From positions 59,975,576-60,039,575 of the forward strand of contig JARCOQ010000002.1 of NCBI GenBank assembly GCA_029207755.1: 64,000 nucleotides of DNA. The letters are read 5' to 3'. Both the position numbers and the translations under genes were made by a program. Below are positions 1 to 10,700 of the stretch, in pieces (within the stretch, counting starts at the first letter, position 1; each line of letters starts with the position of its first letter). This DNA comes from Chamaea fasciata. Its lineage: Eukaryota > Chordata > Aves > Passeriformes > Sylviidae. The notes under the pieces are model-generated. The model did no database searches. It saw nothing but the letters and a program-made list of their open reading frames with translations, and had not been told where the DNA came from.

Positions 1-140
1 GACAAAACCTTTGTCCTAGAGTATATAAGCTATAGACACAAAAGAAAATACCATGAATGAGCAGCACAGAGTGTTGCTGCAAAAATCCTGAGTGATTTGT
101 ACTCAGTATAACAAAGAGGTTTACAGGTGGATGAAAATAA

Positions 141-228
141 TCAAACCAACCAACCAACCAAAAAAACCCCAAAAACAAAACACAAAAACACCCCAAACAA
201 ACCCAAAAAAACCTCAACAAAAGCAAAA
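141..228. repeat. A/C-rich low-complexity repeat (CCAA and CAAAA units)
   Basis: CCAA units followed by runs such as AAAAACAAAA. This is low-complexity sequence with no coding content. Confidence 0.8.
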
Positions 229-748
229 TTGTAAGGTTTGACTTGAAGATGCTGCATAAAAACTGAAACATCTTAAGGATGAAAATGACCCATGAAGAAA
301 AGTCCACCTTTAATAGACGAACACAGCAGACAGACAAGTTTCAAAACCTCAGTGCTGAAAAAAAATTGGCATTGATTGGTTACAGAAGTAGCTGAACACG
401 ATACACTAAAGCAAATGGTCAGTGTTTTTTGGCAGAGCAGCTGACCTCACCTGCAGGCAGAAACCCTGAGCGTCAAGGTCTTGATAAGCATTTTCTTAAT
501 GCTTATGGAAATTATGCTAATTTCATGATCTGCTCAAGTTCCCCTTCTGGCCGTTTCTCTGGATGTTGGAACACAAGAGTAAACAGGGGGTCAGTGCTCC
601 CACCGCGCCCGTCACTGGCGCCCGAGGGCACTGGATACTTGTAACAGCAATAATGAAATAGTGCTATTTCGTTAAAGCATAATTCCCTTTAAAAAGGCAG
701 ATTAAAAAAAAAAAATCATATCGGTGCCCAGCATTTTAGGGCAAAACA

Positions 749-805
749 TTAAAAAAACCCAAAACCAAAACCAAACCCAAACAACAAACCGCCAAACATA
801 AAAGA
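749..805. repeat. A/C-rich low-complexity repeat
   Basis: A series of AACCC, AAACC and ACAAA units immediately precedes the antisense CR1 fragment that begins near 830. Confidence 0.7.
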
Positions 806-829
806 ACCACAGGAAAGGTCTTTCACAAA

Positions 830-1255
830 GACTCATTAATGTTGGGAAAGACCACTAACAATTAAGCCCAACCATTAACTGAGCACTGCCAAGTCTACCA
901 TTAAACCATGCCCCTAAGCATCACATCACAGCTTTTCCGAACGTTTGCAGGGACAGTAATTCCACCACTTCCCTGGGCAGCATGTTCCAATGCTCCACCC
1001 TTTCGGTGAGCAAGTTTTCCTGATTCCCATCTAAACCTCCTGTGCACAACTTGAGGCCGTTTCCCGGCCATTTGCACTCATCCTACCATTTGTTACTTGG
1101 TAGAAGAGGCCGACCCCCACCTGGCTACGAGCTCCTTAAAGGGATTTGTGGAGAGCGGGAAGGTCCCTCCTGAGCCTCCTCTTCCCAAGGCTAACCAGCC
1201 CCAGCTCCCAGAGCTGCTTCTCATGTGACGTGCGCTCCAGACACTTCCAAGAATC
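830..1255 (-). mobile_element. CR1 LINE fragment, 3' end region, antisense
   Basis: Read on the + strand this is the reverse complement of an avian CR1 3' region. Recognisable blocks are gttgggaaagacc, caaccattaactgagcactg, ccacttccctgggcagcatg and caacttgaggccgtttcc. It is diverged and ends within the upstream edge of the TDRD3 CpG island, so a CR1 contributes promoter-proximal sequence. Confidence 0.85.
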
Positions 1256-1447
1256 CCTCTCCATCCACAACACCCGTGTTGCGAGCACCGTGGAGAGCCT
1301 TTTCCAGAACCACGCTACGTCAATAATATTATTTCCAGACGAAACGCGTTTAAGCAAACGCTTCCCGCCGCTACACGGCGGCAGCCCCGAGCCGCAGGAG
1401 CAGGGCCGGCGCCCCGCGATGCACTGCCCGCACTCCTTCCCTTCCCC

Positions 1448-1459
1448 GCCATGGCGGCG
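1448..1459. promoter_or_regulatory. 12-bp perfect palindrome CCGCCATGGCGG with YY1-like core, containing an upstream ATG
   Basis: The 12-mer equals its own reverse complement. CCGCCAT resembles the core of YY1 sites (GCCGCCATNTT), which often sit just downstream of start sites in TATA-less promoters. The same bases form an excellent initiation context around the ATG at 1451, which is in frame with the annotated TDRD3 start. Binding and start-codon use are both inference. Confidence 0.4.
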
Positions 1460-1518
1460 GCAGTTTCCAGGCAGCCGCCGGTCGCGGGCTTTGTTCGTCT
1501 CTGCCTGCGCCGCCTCCG

Positions 1519-1578
1519 CCCCTTCCTTCCTCCTTCCTTCCCTCCGCTCCCTCCCTCCCCCCTTCCCTCCCTCCCCCT
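1519..1578 (+). promoter_or_regulatory. 60-base C/T-rich tract in the promoter/5' UTR, G-quadruplex-capable on the minus strand
   Basis: The tract is pyrimidine apart from one G at 1546 and made of CCTT, CCCT and CCTCC units. The complementary strand carries about seven runs of three or more G separated by one to a few bases, which fits the intramolecular G-quadruplex pattern. Such tracts occur in many CpG-island promoters. Whether it lies in the promoter or in the transcribed 5' UTR depends on the unknown start site. Confidence 0.7.
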
Positions 1579-1720
1579 GGCCGGCCCGGGCGCCCGGAGA
1601 GGCCCGCGGGGCGGGGGAACGAGCGGGCCCCGCGTCCCTCCTCCCCCTCCGGGCGAGTGCCGGGGGTCCCCGCGGCGCCGGCCGGCCCCGAGTGCTGCGG
1701 TGAGCGGCGGGGGAGGCGCC

Positions 1721-1761
1721 ATGGCCGACCGGGCGCGGGCGGCGCTCTCTGAGTCGGGCTG
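1721..1761 (+). CDS. TDRD3: TDRD3 coding exon 1 (start codon, residues 1-13 and part of 14)
   Basis: The exon starts at an ATG in a good initiation context (gcgccATGg) and encodes [13 protein letters not shown] plus the first two bases of Trp14. The donor is TG|GTAAGT, a consensus site. I chose this start because the peptide aligns with the start of the long vertebrate isoform, with the diagnostic SGW/AGW followed by [10 protein letters not shown] from exon 2. The split Trp codon is completed by the first G of exon 2. The exon sits inside a CpG island. An in-frame ATG 270 bases upstream with no intervening stop (1451) means a longer N-terminus cannot be excluded. Confidence 0.93.
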
Positions 1762-4700
1762 GTAAGTGGGGCCGAGCTCGGCCGCGCCGCCGCCTCCGGG
1801 GGTGACTCCGAGTGGCGGGGCGGGGTGGGCAGCGCGCCGTGTTCGAGGTGTGCGGTGCGGGGCGCGTCCCCGCCCCAGCCCTGCTCGGAGCCCGCCGGCG
1901 GCGGGCAGGGGGTCGTGCGGCCCCCGGTGCGCTCGGGGCCTGGCACTGGCTCGCCCCGGAGAGGAGCTCCCGGCCCGTCCCGCCGGGCCTGCGGGGAGGG
2001 CCGGCACCCGTATCCCGGGGCCACCTTCGAGAGCCCTCGGGACCGGCCGCGGCCTCGCCGCCTGCCCCGGGACGGCCCTGCCGGGAGGCCTGGCACCTGC
2101 CCGTGGTGCTGGGCTTGCTAATTGCGCTGTGCGGCCTTTCAGTAAGGAAAGCACCATGAAAAAAGTGGGGTTGAGGTAGGGTAGATGAGGCACACGTGAG
2201 GCTTGAACTCGGGTACTTGTGTGTTCTACTTATTCTTAGTCGTTGGGCGCACAATATTCATTTTGGAACAACGTGTTTCAACGAGTTGTGCTTTTCAAAT
2301 ACCCACTGCAAATGCTTATTTACTAGCCTAGAGGTGAACTTGCATCGTAGGAAGTTCATGTTTTGGTTTGGGACTTTTTTGTTTGTTTGGTTGATTGCTT
2401 TGTTGAAGTGATTCACTTATTAGCCAACCGTGACTTTTTTTTCCATAACTAGTTGGGAAGTCTTTCACCAAACCTAAAATTCAGTGCTAACTCCTAAAGC
2501 ACAAAGCAACATGCATAAAGTTATTTCCAGTGGTGTTTTGGGGATATTTCTGTTCTACTGTTTACATTAGTGGTTGTCCTGGATTGTGGTTTCATGTATG
2601 TCTAATTCAGAAAAGGTTAAAGTGGGTATCGCGTGATTTAGAGTAAAACAGGATAATTTACTTGGAAGGGATCTACAACAATCATGTAGTCAAGTTGCTT
2701 GATGACTTCAGGACTGACCAAATCTTGGTATGTTATTAAGGGCACTGACCAAATGTCTCTAAAACATTTGACTGGCTTGGGACATGGACCACTGCCCTAG
2801 GAAACCTCTTCCAGTGCTTGACTATGCCGTCAGTAAAGAAATGCTTCTTTATGTCCTGTTTGAACTCTCCCTGACATGGCTTTGAACCATTCCTGTTCAT
2901 CCTGTCACTGCATCCCCAGGCAGAAAAGATCAACACTTCCCTCTCCACTTCCCCCAGTCAGGAGGCTGGAGGAAGAGAGCAGTGAGGATTGCCCGTCAGA
3001 CTCCTGTTCTCCCGTTGAGACAGGCAAAAGTCTGCAGCTGCTCCTCACAGGACATGCCGTCAGCTTTGCTGCCCTCCCCCATATTTGATGACCTTCGCAT
3101 GGTTTTCCGGTTGTGTGCACAGTAGTCCAGGTAAGGCCACACCGGTGCTGAGTTCAGTGGGATAATCACCTCATTTAACCCCCTAGTGATGCCGTGTTTG
3201 TTGGGCCTGCTTTTGCAGTGCTACTTTGTGGTGATAGTAACCAAATGAAGTAATTAGGTGTCCTTCGGTGTGCTCCTTGGATAAGTGTATCGAGATCCTA
3301 AAATACTGCTCTAAGTGGTTCTAGAGTGCGCAGTCCTGCGGTTCCTGCCTATTGCTGAGTTGAAATAATCATAACTATTTCTGCTACTTTATATAACATT
3401 AGCTTATTGGATGGGAATTTTAGACTGTGACTTGAAACTTGCTCCTTAGACCTTTCCAAAAATGCAAAAGTCTTCCATAAAAGTAGTTTTATTTTCTTAG
3501 TTTGCTTTTCCTGCTTTCTATTGCCTATTCAAAAATTTTTCACCGTTTTCAGCTCTTGAGTTGTTTTACTGCCTTTTCAGCTGAATGAGTGCCATTGGTA
3601 AATGGCTTTCAGGTTTTGGCAGTACAAGTATGAGGTGCCTCTGAAACAATCTGTCCCTCTGCAGTGTTTACTGCCCTCTTTGGGGGTGTAGACTCCTGAA
3701 AGGCTGTAAACACTTGTTCTTGCAGTCCTGTAGGGTGGGAGCCAGAGGCTGAAAGTTGATTGGGCAAGTAATGGGCTGATTATCAGGTCCACTGGAATTA
3801 TGCCTTGACCTAGTTGCATTGGGAAGGGTAGTATAAAAGAGGGAGAAATTAGTGCATATACTTTTGAGGAATGTGAGGTGGAGTGGGAAAAGAAATAATG
3901 ATTTGGAAATCTTGCTTAGCTGTGTTCATGCACTTTCAAAAAGAACAGTAACCTGAACATCCATGCTTCTGCTTTGCCATTGCTCTTGCTTATGATTTTT
4001 CTCATATTATTAGATCTTAGATTTATTTAGCACATCTGTGAGTGAGCCTTCAGTGGTTTTTAATGTGGTATTATGTGTGATTACACTGGTGATTAAATAA
4101 TGTTTTGTACCAAATTGGTTGTTGCTGTTGCTGTCACCTGATGTCAGAATGGTAAGTTTTCTAGTACAAAACCAAAACTGAGTTTATATGTTTAAAATCT
4201 GTCCCCACTGCAGAAGCACTGCATGGCACATCAAGTAAAAAAAACCGAAACAAAACTTGTCCTCGCTTTGCTGAAAATCTGCTGGCTTGTAAAATACTGC
4301 CTGAACTGATTGGATTTTACAGTAAGTTTCTTAAATCTTAAAAGGTTAGAAGAGTTAAGGTAGACAGTTGTTTATGTCAGTTTCTGCAACTAGTGTTTAC
4401 CTTTTATGATTTTGAATTAAAAATAAAGTTATTTTTCAAGTAAAACAGTAATAAAGTGTAGTTAATACTGAACAGTAATTATATATCTATTCCCCTCCCT
4501 CAGCCAGGTGTTGTCAGAGTAATCTGTTATAAAATTGTCTGGGAATTTGTAATGTTTGCCTTCAGTATATCAATTACATTTTTTTCAGCTTCTGAAAGGT
4601 TAAGTAGCCCTACCTAGTGACGTAACAGTGGTAGGTATAGCTGGAAGTCGTGGTTTTTTTGTGGGTTTTTTGTTTTTTTTTTTTTTTTTTTTTTTGATGG

Positions 4701-7700
4701 TGGTGTTTTATAAAAATGAGTAAAAGGCCCCTGTAGTTTGTGTGCAGAATTGTAGGTTTTTGGGAGACGGATCCCTGCAGCTCTCATTGAAAGTCTGCAT
4801 TTTTTGGTGCTAGTTCTTTTCGTTATGCATCACACTGTTCCTTGGAATGAGATACTGGCTCCAGCTAGGAGAGAGATAAGGTGTTTGTATTACATGTCAG
4901 TGAAAAAGATATTCTGTCTTGGAACAGAAGTTCTGTATTAACTTTAATTATCAAACATGAGGAGGAAGGCCAAGTGGCAGAACTACCTTTTTATATTGCT
5001 ATGGTTACATAGTTATATTGTTACATAACATATATAGTTACATATAGTTATTCAGTGAATTTCAGAACCAGTTTTCCAGTGTTCTTATTAAAATACGGAC
5101 CTTAATGAAGCATGAATTAGTGAATCCAGTTTTATGACTAGAAGTGAAGTCCAGAAACAACTGCAGAATACATCCCCTTATGTAAACAATAAGTTGCAAA
5201 GCACTTCTTACTGGCTTGCAACAGAATTTTTTGTGGTGTGTTTTTAGTTTTTATTTATTTGTTGTTTTAAATTTCCTCGGTGGCATTTCATAAGAGAATA
5301 TGATGAGCCAAAACCTCTACAGTGTTCCTAGATCTTTGCAGGACGTGGGAATTTATTATATGCCAACATAATAACTGATAAATGAAGGAAATGCCCTGGC
5401 CTACGGCAGGTTTAGCCTGTGGTTCACTGATCTTGGGGCTGGTGATTGATCTCCAGAAAGCAAGTGGGAGAGCAAGAGGTGCAAACTGGATAAGTAAAGA
5501 TTTTTTTTTAGTACAGCTAAATGTACTTGTGAGTTCTTTGTCAACTAGTACAGATTTTTTTATTGCAGTGTGTGATGCTGTAAAAATTAGTAACTCTGTG
5601 GCAAAAAACCCCAGTCTTGTAAAACATAATGTATTTTGTAGATTATGTGAACAATGTTGTGTCTATGAAACGTTACTCCTAGTGATGAAGAGGAAATACA
5701 ATTGTACTAGTTGTTTGGAAAAAAAAAATGCTGCTTAACAGTTCCTGAAAAAACCTTTATATTAGTGTCATCATGGCTGTATATTCTTTGTAAGTGAAAA
5801 ATATGGAGTTGATGTACAACAAACTTTTAAACTGAGTTTTTTTGTTTCTCAGCAAGTGACGTGCTGCGTAACTGGGTTTAAGATTGGTTTGTTCACATGT
5901 GCCCTCTTGTAGGACTATTCATCTGATATGATCCAAGCTCTAAAGCAAAAGAAGGTGTATGCCTGGAAACACAAGGAAGTTCTCAAAGGGATGAATCTGA
6001 CACCACTTTCTAAAAGCACAGCAGGCATTTGGCCAAGTAGTCAGTTCCAGAATTCTGCAAGATGATCTGCTTTTCTCTCATGTTTTTTGCTAGTCCAATA
6101 AAACATTTTTGGAAACCACAGCTGAAATTGGTTCCTGCATGTTGAGCAAGCTCAGGCAGGCGACAAGATTTTCCTTAGACACAAGCATAACACACATCTT
6201 GTGTTTCACAGGGGAGATGCATCTGTTTTGAGATTCTTGAGACTTCTTTTGTGATGTGCAAAATCTTGTGAAGTTTGGTTGGTGCCATGATATCTCAAAA
6301 TGCCAGTACAAAGGAAAATGCCACGTCATTGCATTTTTTACCTGTGCAGGTGTATCCCTTATTGGCTGATCGGATCAGTTTGCATTCCTGCTGGGTCACA
6401 AGTAATGAGTGGTTAGAACCTGAATTCTTCATGTAATTTTCACTCTGGAGGAGTGCAAAAGGTCCAGCATTTTGTATTCTATTAAGGGAAGCAACCCCAA
6501 GAAACTAATTCAGATACTATTTTTTTTTTCTTTTTAAACAAGATGCTGGGTGTTTGAAAAATAACTGTTGCTAGCTGGAATTGGTGCCTCTGCAATAAAT
6601 AAATTAGGGCTATAATTAAAAGGTGAAAAAAAGGATGGGTAAAATAATGAGATGGAAGGAGTTAGGGGACTAACGTGTTTGGAGCACATCAGTTTCCAGA
6701 AGAGAAAACTGAAGGGGTGAACTTGGTGAGGTTTATATAATCTGCGGGCAGGACATAAAATGAAAGTAGATCTCTTACTCACCAAATCCTACACAGTTAT
6801 TGCTCACTGAATGCTGCAGCTCTGGAATGGGAAAGCACTTACTGAAGGCAGTAGCAGATTGGTTTAAAAGTGGGTAAAATTCTTGACTAAGGACCTCAAC
6901 TAAGCCTTATTTGCCGAGGACAAGTTTTTATCCTGTGGGTTAGCATGGTTGGTTGAAAGGTGAGAAACTAGATAGATAAATGATTGCTTCATGTTGGAAC
7001 AGTGTTAGCATTGTTGGTTAGCAATGTAGGTTTCTGCTAGGATTAAAGGGGTTCATTGTATTAAAAAAATATTCTTAAGGAGTGGCAGTACTGTGGCACT
7101 GTAGCAGTTTGTTGATCTTTGGGGATTGGTAAAATCTGAACTAATGGGCTGCTTGCAGCAAACTCTTCCAATGCTGTCTCCAGTTCTTTCACATGCAAGT
7201 GTAGTTCAGTTCTGGTGAGTGCCAATTGGTGCTTGTACAGGGGAAAATAATGCAAACCCATCTACACAGGGATGAGCTCTAAATTTGCTCCTGTTACACA
7301 CATACATACATGAGAAGGGCAGTGGTCAGATAGCTGTCAAGAATTGTTCACAAAGATTTAAATCATTGTTAGGTCATTATGCTTATCAGTGGTGTGTCAA
7401 AATCATTAAGAGTGTGCAGTAATGTAACCATCCCAGCTCAACAAGGGTTTTATAGACACTGAAAAAGTGGGTGAGAGGTGTGGAAGATACTCTGTGCTGG
7501 GAAGATGAGGATCTTTACTCTGAGAAACAGAACAATAGGAGGAGAGATGATAGAGATCTATAAAACCCATAGATCATAAAGAAATGATAAATAGAAAGCA
7601 AAAGTAGTTGTTTTTCTTAGGACAAGAATTAGGCCACATGGTGAATTAAACTTGCTACCTGATGAAAATTAAAGCAGCTTGTCAAGCAATGTGTAATTAA

Positions 7701-10700
7701 ATTGTGGAACTTATTTGCCACATGATATTGTGGAGCAGAAAAAGTGTGAGTTAAAATTGTAATTAGGCAAAGCCAGGTAGGGATAGTTGCACTGAATATT
7801 GAACTCCATACTGAAGCTGAACTACCAGCTTTAAAATGGCTGATAGCCAGAAGTTGCTCTGGACACTTATGTCTGGATATATGCTGTGGTTTGCATCTGC
7901 CTGGATGATCTGCCTCTGGCCACCCTTGACAAAAATGGAACCGTGTTAGATAGCCCTAGACTGCTAAGTAAGTTAAAACACCATTTATGTTCTTGTTTTT
8001 ATATTGTTCAGTAAGTGCCCTCACACTGTAATTCTGAGGAAAGGATTTTCTACCCCTGATTGGAGATGAGGGAGGAGGAAAGTGAGGATTTGGTGAGATA
8101 TGAACCGCACTGTTGAAAACAGAGAGAAAAGGCAAAACGAGCGTGGCAGTCCCCTGTGCACTCCATCTCAGTTGTGATTCCCACTGCCTTGCTGCAACTC
8201 ATCCTTCTGGTTTTCATCAATTGCTGGGAGAGACTCTCCCTGCATCTTTTTATGTTAGATCTCAAATCGATTTATACACCATCTTGGGGAACACAGGCTT
8301 CACCTGCTGGTTTCTCTGCTAGGAAGCTAAATAAACCACTAACATAAGATATCCTTGATTTATAGAATTGTTGCAACTTAGAATGGAGTTGTTGCTACTG
8401 TGAAAAAAAAAGGAGGAAAGAAAAAACCTTACTCTACTTGCAACACATCTAAAGTTAAAGACCTTTAAATTGCTGCAGATCTCTTTAACACCCACCCTTT
8501 CAGTGTCCTGACTTTTCTTGGTATAGTGTGTCTCACACTGATTCTTTCCAATCAATGAGTTCGCAGGAAATGTGTATGTTTCCCATAGCTAGTCTCCTTT
8601 TTGGAGTCCTTGGAATTTTGAATTTTGAATTGTGTTTCAGAAGTGATTTACTTAATGTTGTGATTCTTAGGTTTAGCCTTCTTTATGGGATGCAAGTACT
8701 TTGTTAGGACAAGTGTTACTTAATGGGTTTGACTCAGTGACATAATAGTTTCCTTCTTTCTACCTCTTCTTGTGCTGGTGCTCTTCAAAAACTCATATTA
8801 AACACTGCACATAAACTCCTGTCCACTGAGTTTCATAAGACTTTCTATCAATTTTTCTGTTGTTAAACTAGTTTATGTCATCACATAAGCAAGGTGATGA
8901 AGTGGAGCTTGTTACACCATTGGGATTTACTGTTCTGGCTTGATTTACCTCTTCCTTCAGAGAAATTTTGTTCCTCAGTGTAGTGTAAATGGGATTTTGG
9001 TAGGGATTTGAGGGAAGGGTAGAGTAGCAGCATGCTTGATTATTATTTGCCTTTTCCAGCAAACCTAAACGAACTTCTCAATGGAAGGGTGAATTAATAA
9101 AAGCAGCAGTGTGTTTAGGAAGTCTAAAGTTTTCTGAAGGTCAGTATCTTACCGTATGAGCAAAAGTAGGTTCTTTTAAAGTTACATGTTCCTGGTAATT
9201 TAAATTATTAGTCAGAAAGCCTGTGTCGTCTAGAATGTGGAAATTTGAGGCATTTGGAGTAGATGTTGCATATAGATGAACCACATCTCTGGAGAAAGAC
9301 CTTTGCAAAGACTTTGCATTCTGAAATCATGTTACAAGACTCTTGAGACAGATTTTGTTCTCTCTTCAATTTCTGTGTGCTCACACTCCCCAGACAATGA
9401 GTACTTGAGCAGCAAGCTGGTGGGAGCGTAGTTGGTGATTTTGGAGTGAGGTACTGTTATCATTCCTACTGATAACAATGATATTCATTAGGATTTTCTA
9501 TGTGTGTATTTTGTGTGTTACTGCTATTAAAATATGGCTTTATGTAAATAATACATGTAGGAGTACATAGGAGTAAGAAGCTGTCCTGAAGTTTTAGTTA
9601 GAGAGAATGACACTTGGAAACATTGGATATTAAATATCCTATGCATCAGTTATTTTTTTCCTGTGATTTTCATAGCAATAAAATTAAAATAAATTTAATA
9701 CTGATTCTCCAAGCTGTGCATATTGTTCATACTTTCAGGAATAGTACATTTTCTACTTCTTTAGAGCAAAAGGGGCATATTTAATTCCAGTAAGAGTAAT
9801 TCTAATAGAGGTGACAGGAAGAAGAAAAGGCTGTCTAGGGGATGAATAGTGTATGCATGTTTCTAATCACTTTTTCTGTACTTAATGTAATGCATAGTCA
9901 TGAGGTGTCAGATTTTAGGACTGGACAGTTTTAGGACTGATATACATACAACCTTTGAGCTTCTTTGCACACTTAAGGAAAAAGTGGTTTAAATAATCTT
10001 TGTACCACTGGTAAGTAATGGAAGCATGACCGGCGTTCTTGTATTGGCATCATTTTGAACCCATCACTTAGGGAAATGTAGCCGGGGTTTTGGAAATGGG
10101 AGTGATGGCATGAACTGACTGCAAGGGAAGACTTACTGAGAACAGACTTCTGAACTCACTGCTTTGTCAGGGAGTGCTATCTGGGGGCAGTGGTCAAGAC
10201 TGGCTTTTTCTTTCTTCTTGTTTGTCTCCTAGTGCTCCAGGAACAGCTCGAGCTTCTAGTGCTGTGTCATATCCGAAAAAAAAGCTGTTGAAAACCAGAG
10301 GAGAAAAAGCCATGTGTGTTAAGACAGCTTCAAGATACTCTCAGTGGCATGGCAGCTGTGTCTTTGGCACGGCCCCAGCCTTAGTATATTTGTGTTCAGT
10401 TTAATGCTTTAGGGTGGCTGCCAGCATTTTCTTGGGAAAATGTGACTGAGAAAGAGTGTTCACAGCTTGTATCTGAGAAGAAAAAAAAAAAAAAGAATTT
10501 TAAGAATTTTGTTCCATGAACAAAGTAAACCGTCCACAGTGTTGTGACTTTTGTATGTCAGATTGCTGTGGCCTGTTATGAATCATGGAGTAGCAAATCT
10601 TCTTAAGGAGCAGAAAGCTTGCATGAGCTCTTGTCCAGCAGTTTCTGACTGCAGGGGCTGTTTCTAGCATCTGCTGTTTTACAGCAGTGCTGCTTGCTGG

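Larger units (their letters stand above)
1..1369. other. Upstream flank of TDRD3, no gene seen
   Basis: This is AT-rich non-coding DNA holding A/C-rich simple repeats at about 141-228 and 749-805 and an antisense CR1 fragment at about 830-1255. Open frames here are short and match no family I recognise. GTGACGTG at 1225-1232, a CREB/ATF-like half site, lies within the CR1-derived part just upstream of the CpG island. Confidence 0.7.
1370..2110. promoter_or_regulatory. TDRD3: CpG island at the TDRD3 5' end
   Basis: Base composition changes sharply from AT-rich flanks to very GC-rich, CpG-dense DNA across this stretch and falls again before 2150. It covers the probable transcription start region, 5' UTR, first coding exon and start of intron 1. 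Two perfect GC boxes (GGGGCGGGG, at 1608-1616 and 1817-1825) are consistent with Sp1-type factors. No TATA box is apparent, as expected for a housekeeping CpG promoter. The start site itself cannot be fixed from sequence. Long open frames here on both strands result from low stop-codon density in GC-rich DNA. Confidence 0.85.

Noticed and set aside
1136..2254. Long minus-strand open frames (up to 372 codons) and overlapping + frames across the TDRD3 5' end
   Set aside because: They lie in a CpG island where stop codons are rare. Composition is Pro/Arg/Gly/Ala throughout with no domain, and they overlap the real first exon.
5382..5738. 118-codon + strand frame with several Cys pairs (CRLCEQCC) suggesting a zinc motif
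   Set aside because: Spacing fits no zinc-finger class, there are no splice or promoter signals, and Cys codons are spread irregularly. Most likely chance.
8610..8632. CRISPR-like or tandem short repeat (ttgaatt units)
   Set aside because: Three short adjacent units only, with no spacers. Ordinary intronic slippage.
10174..10404. Frame preceded by a splice-acceptor-like tttgtctcctag at about 10220, considered as an alternative TDRD3 exon
   Set aside because: The peptide matches no TDRD3 segment I know and no good donor follows in frame. The real exon 1 to exon 2 junction is fully accounted for.
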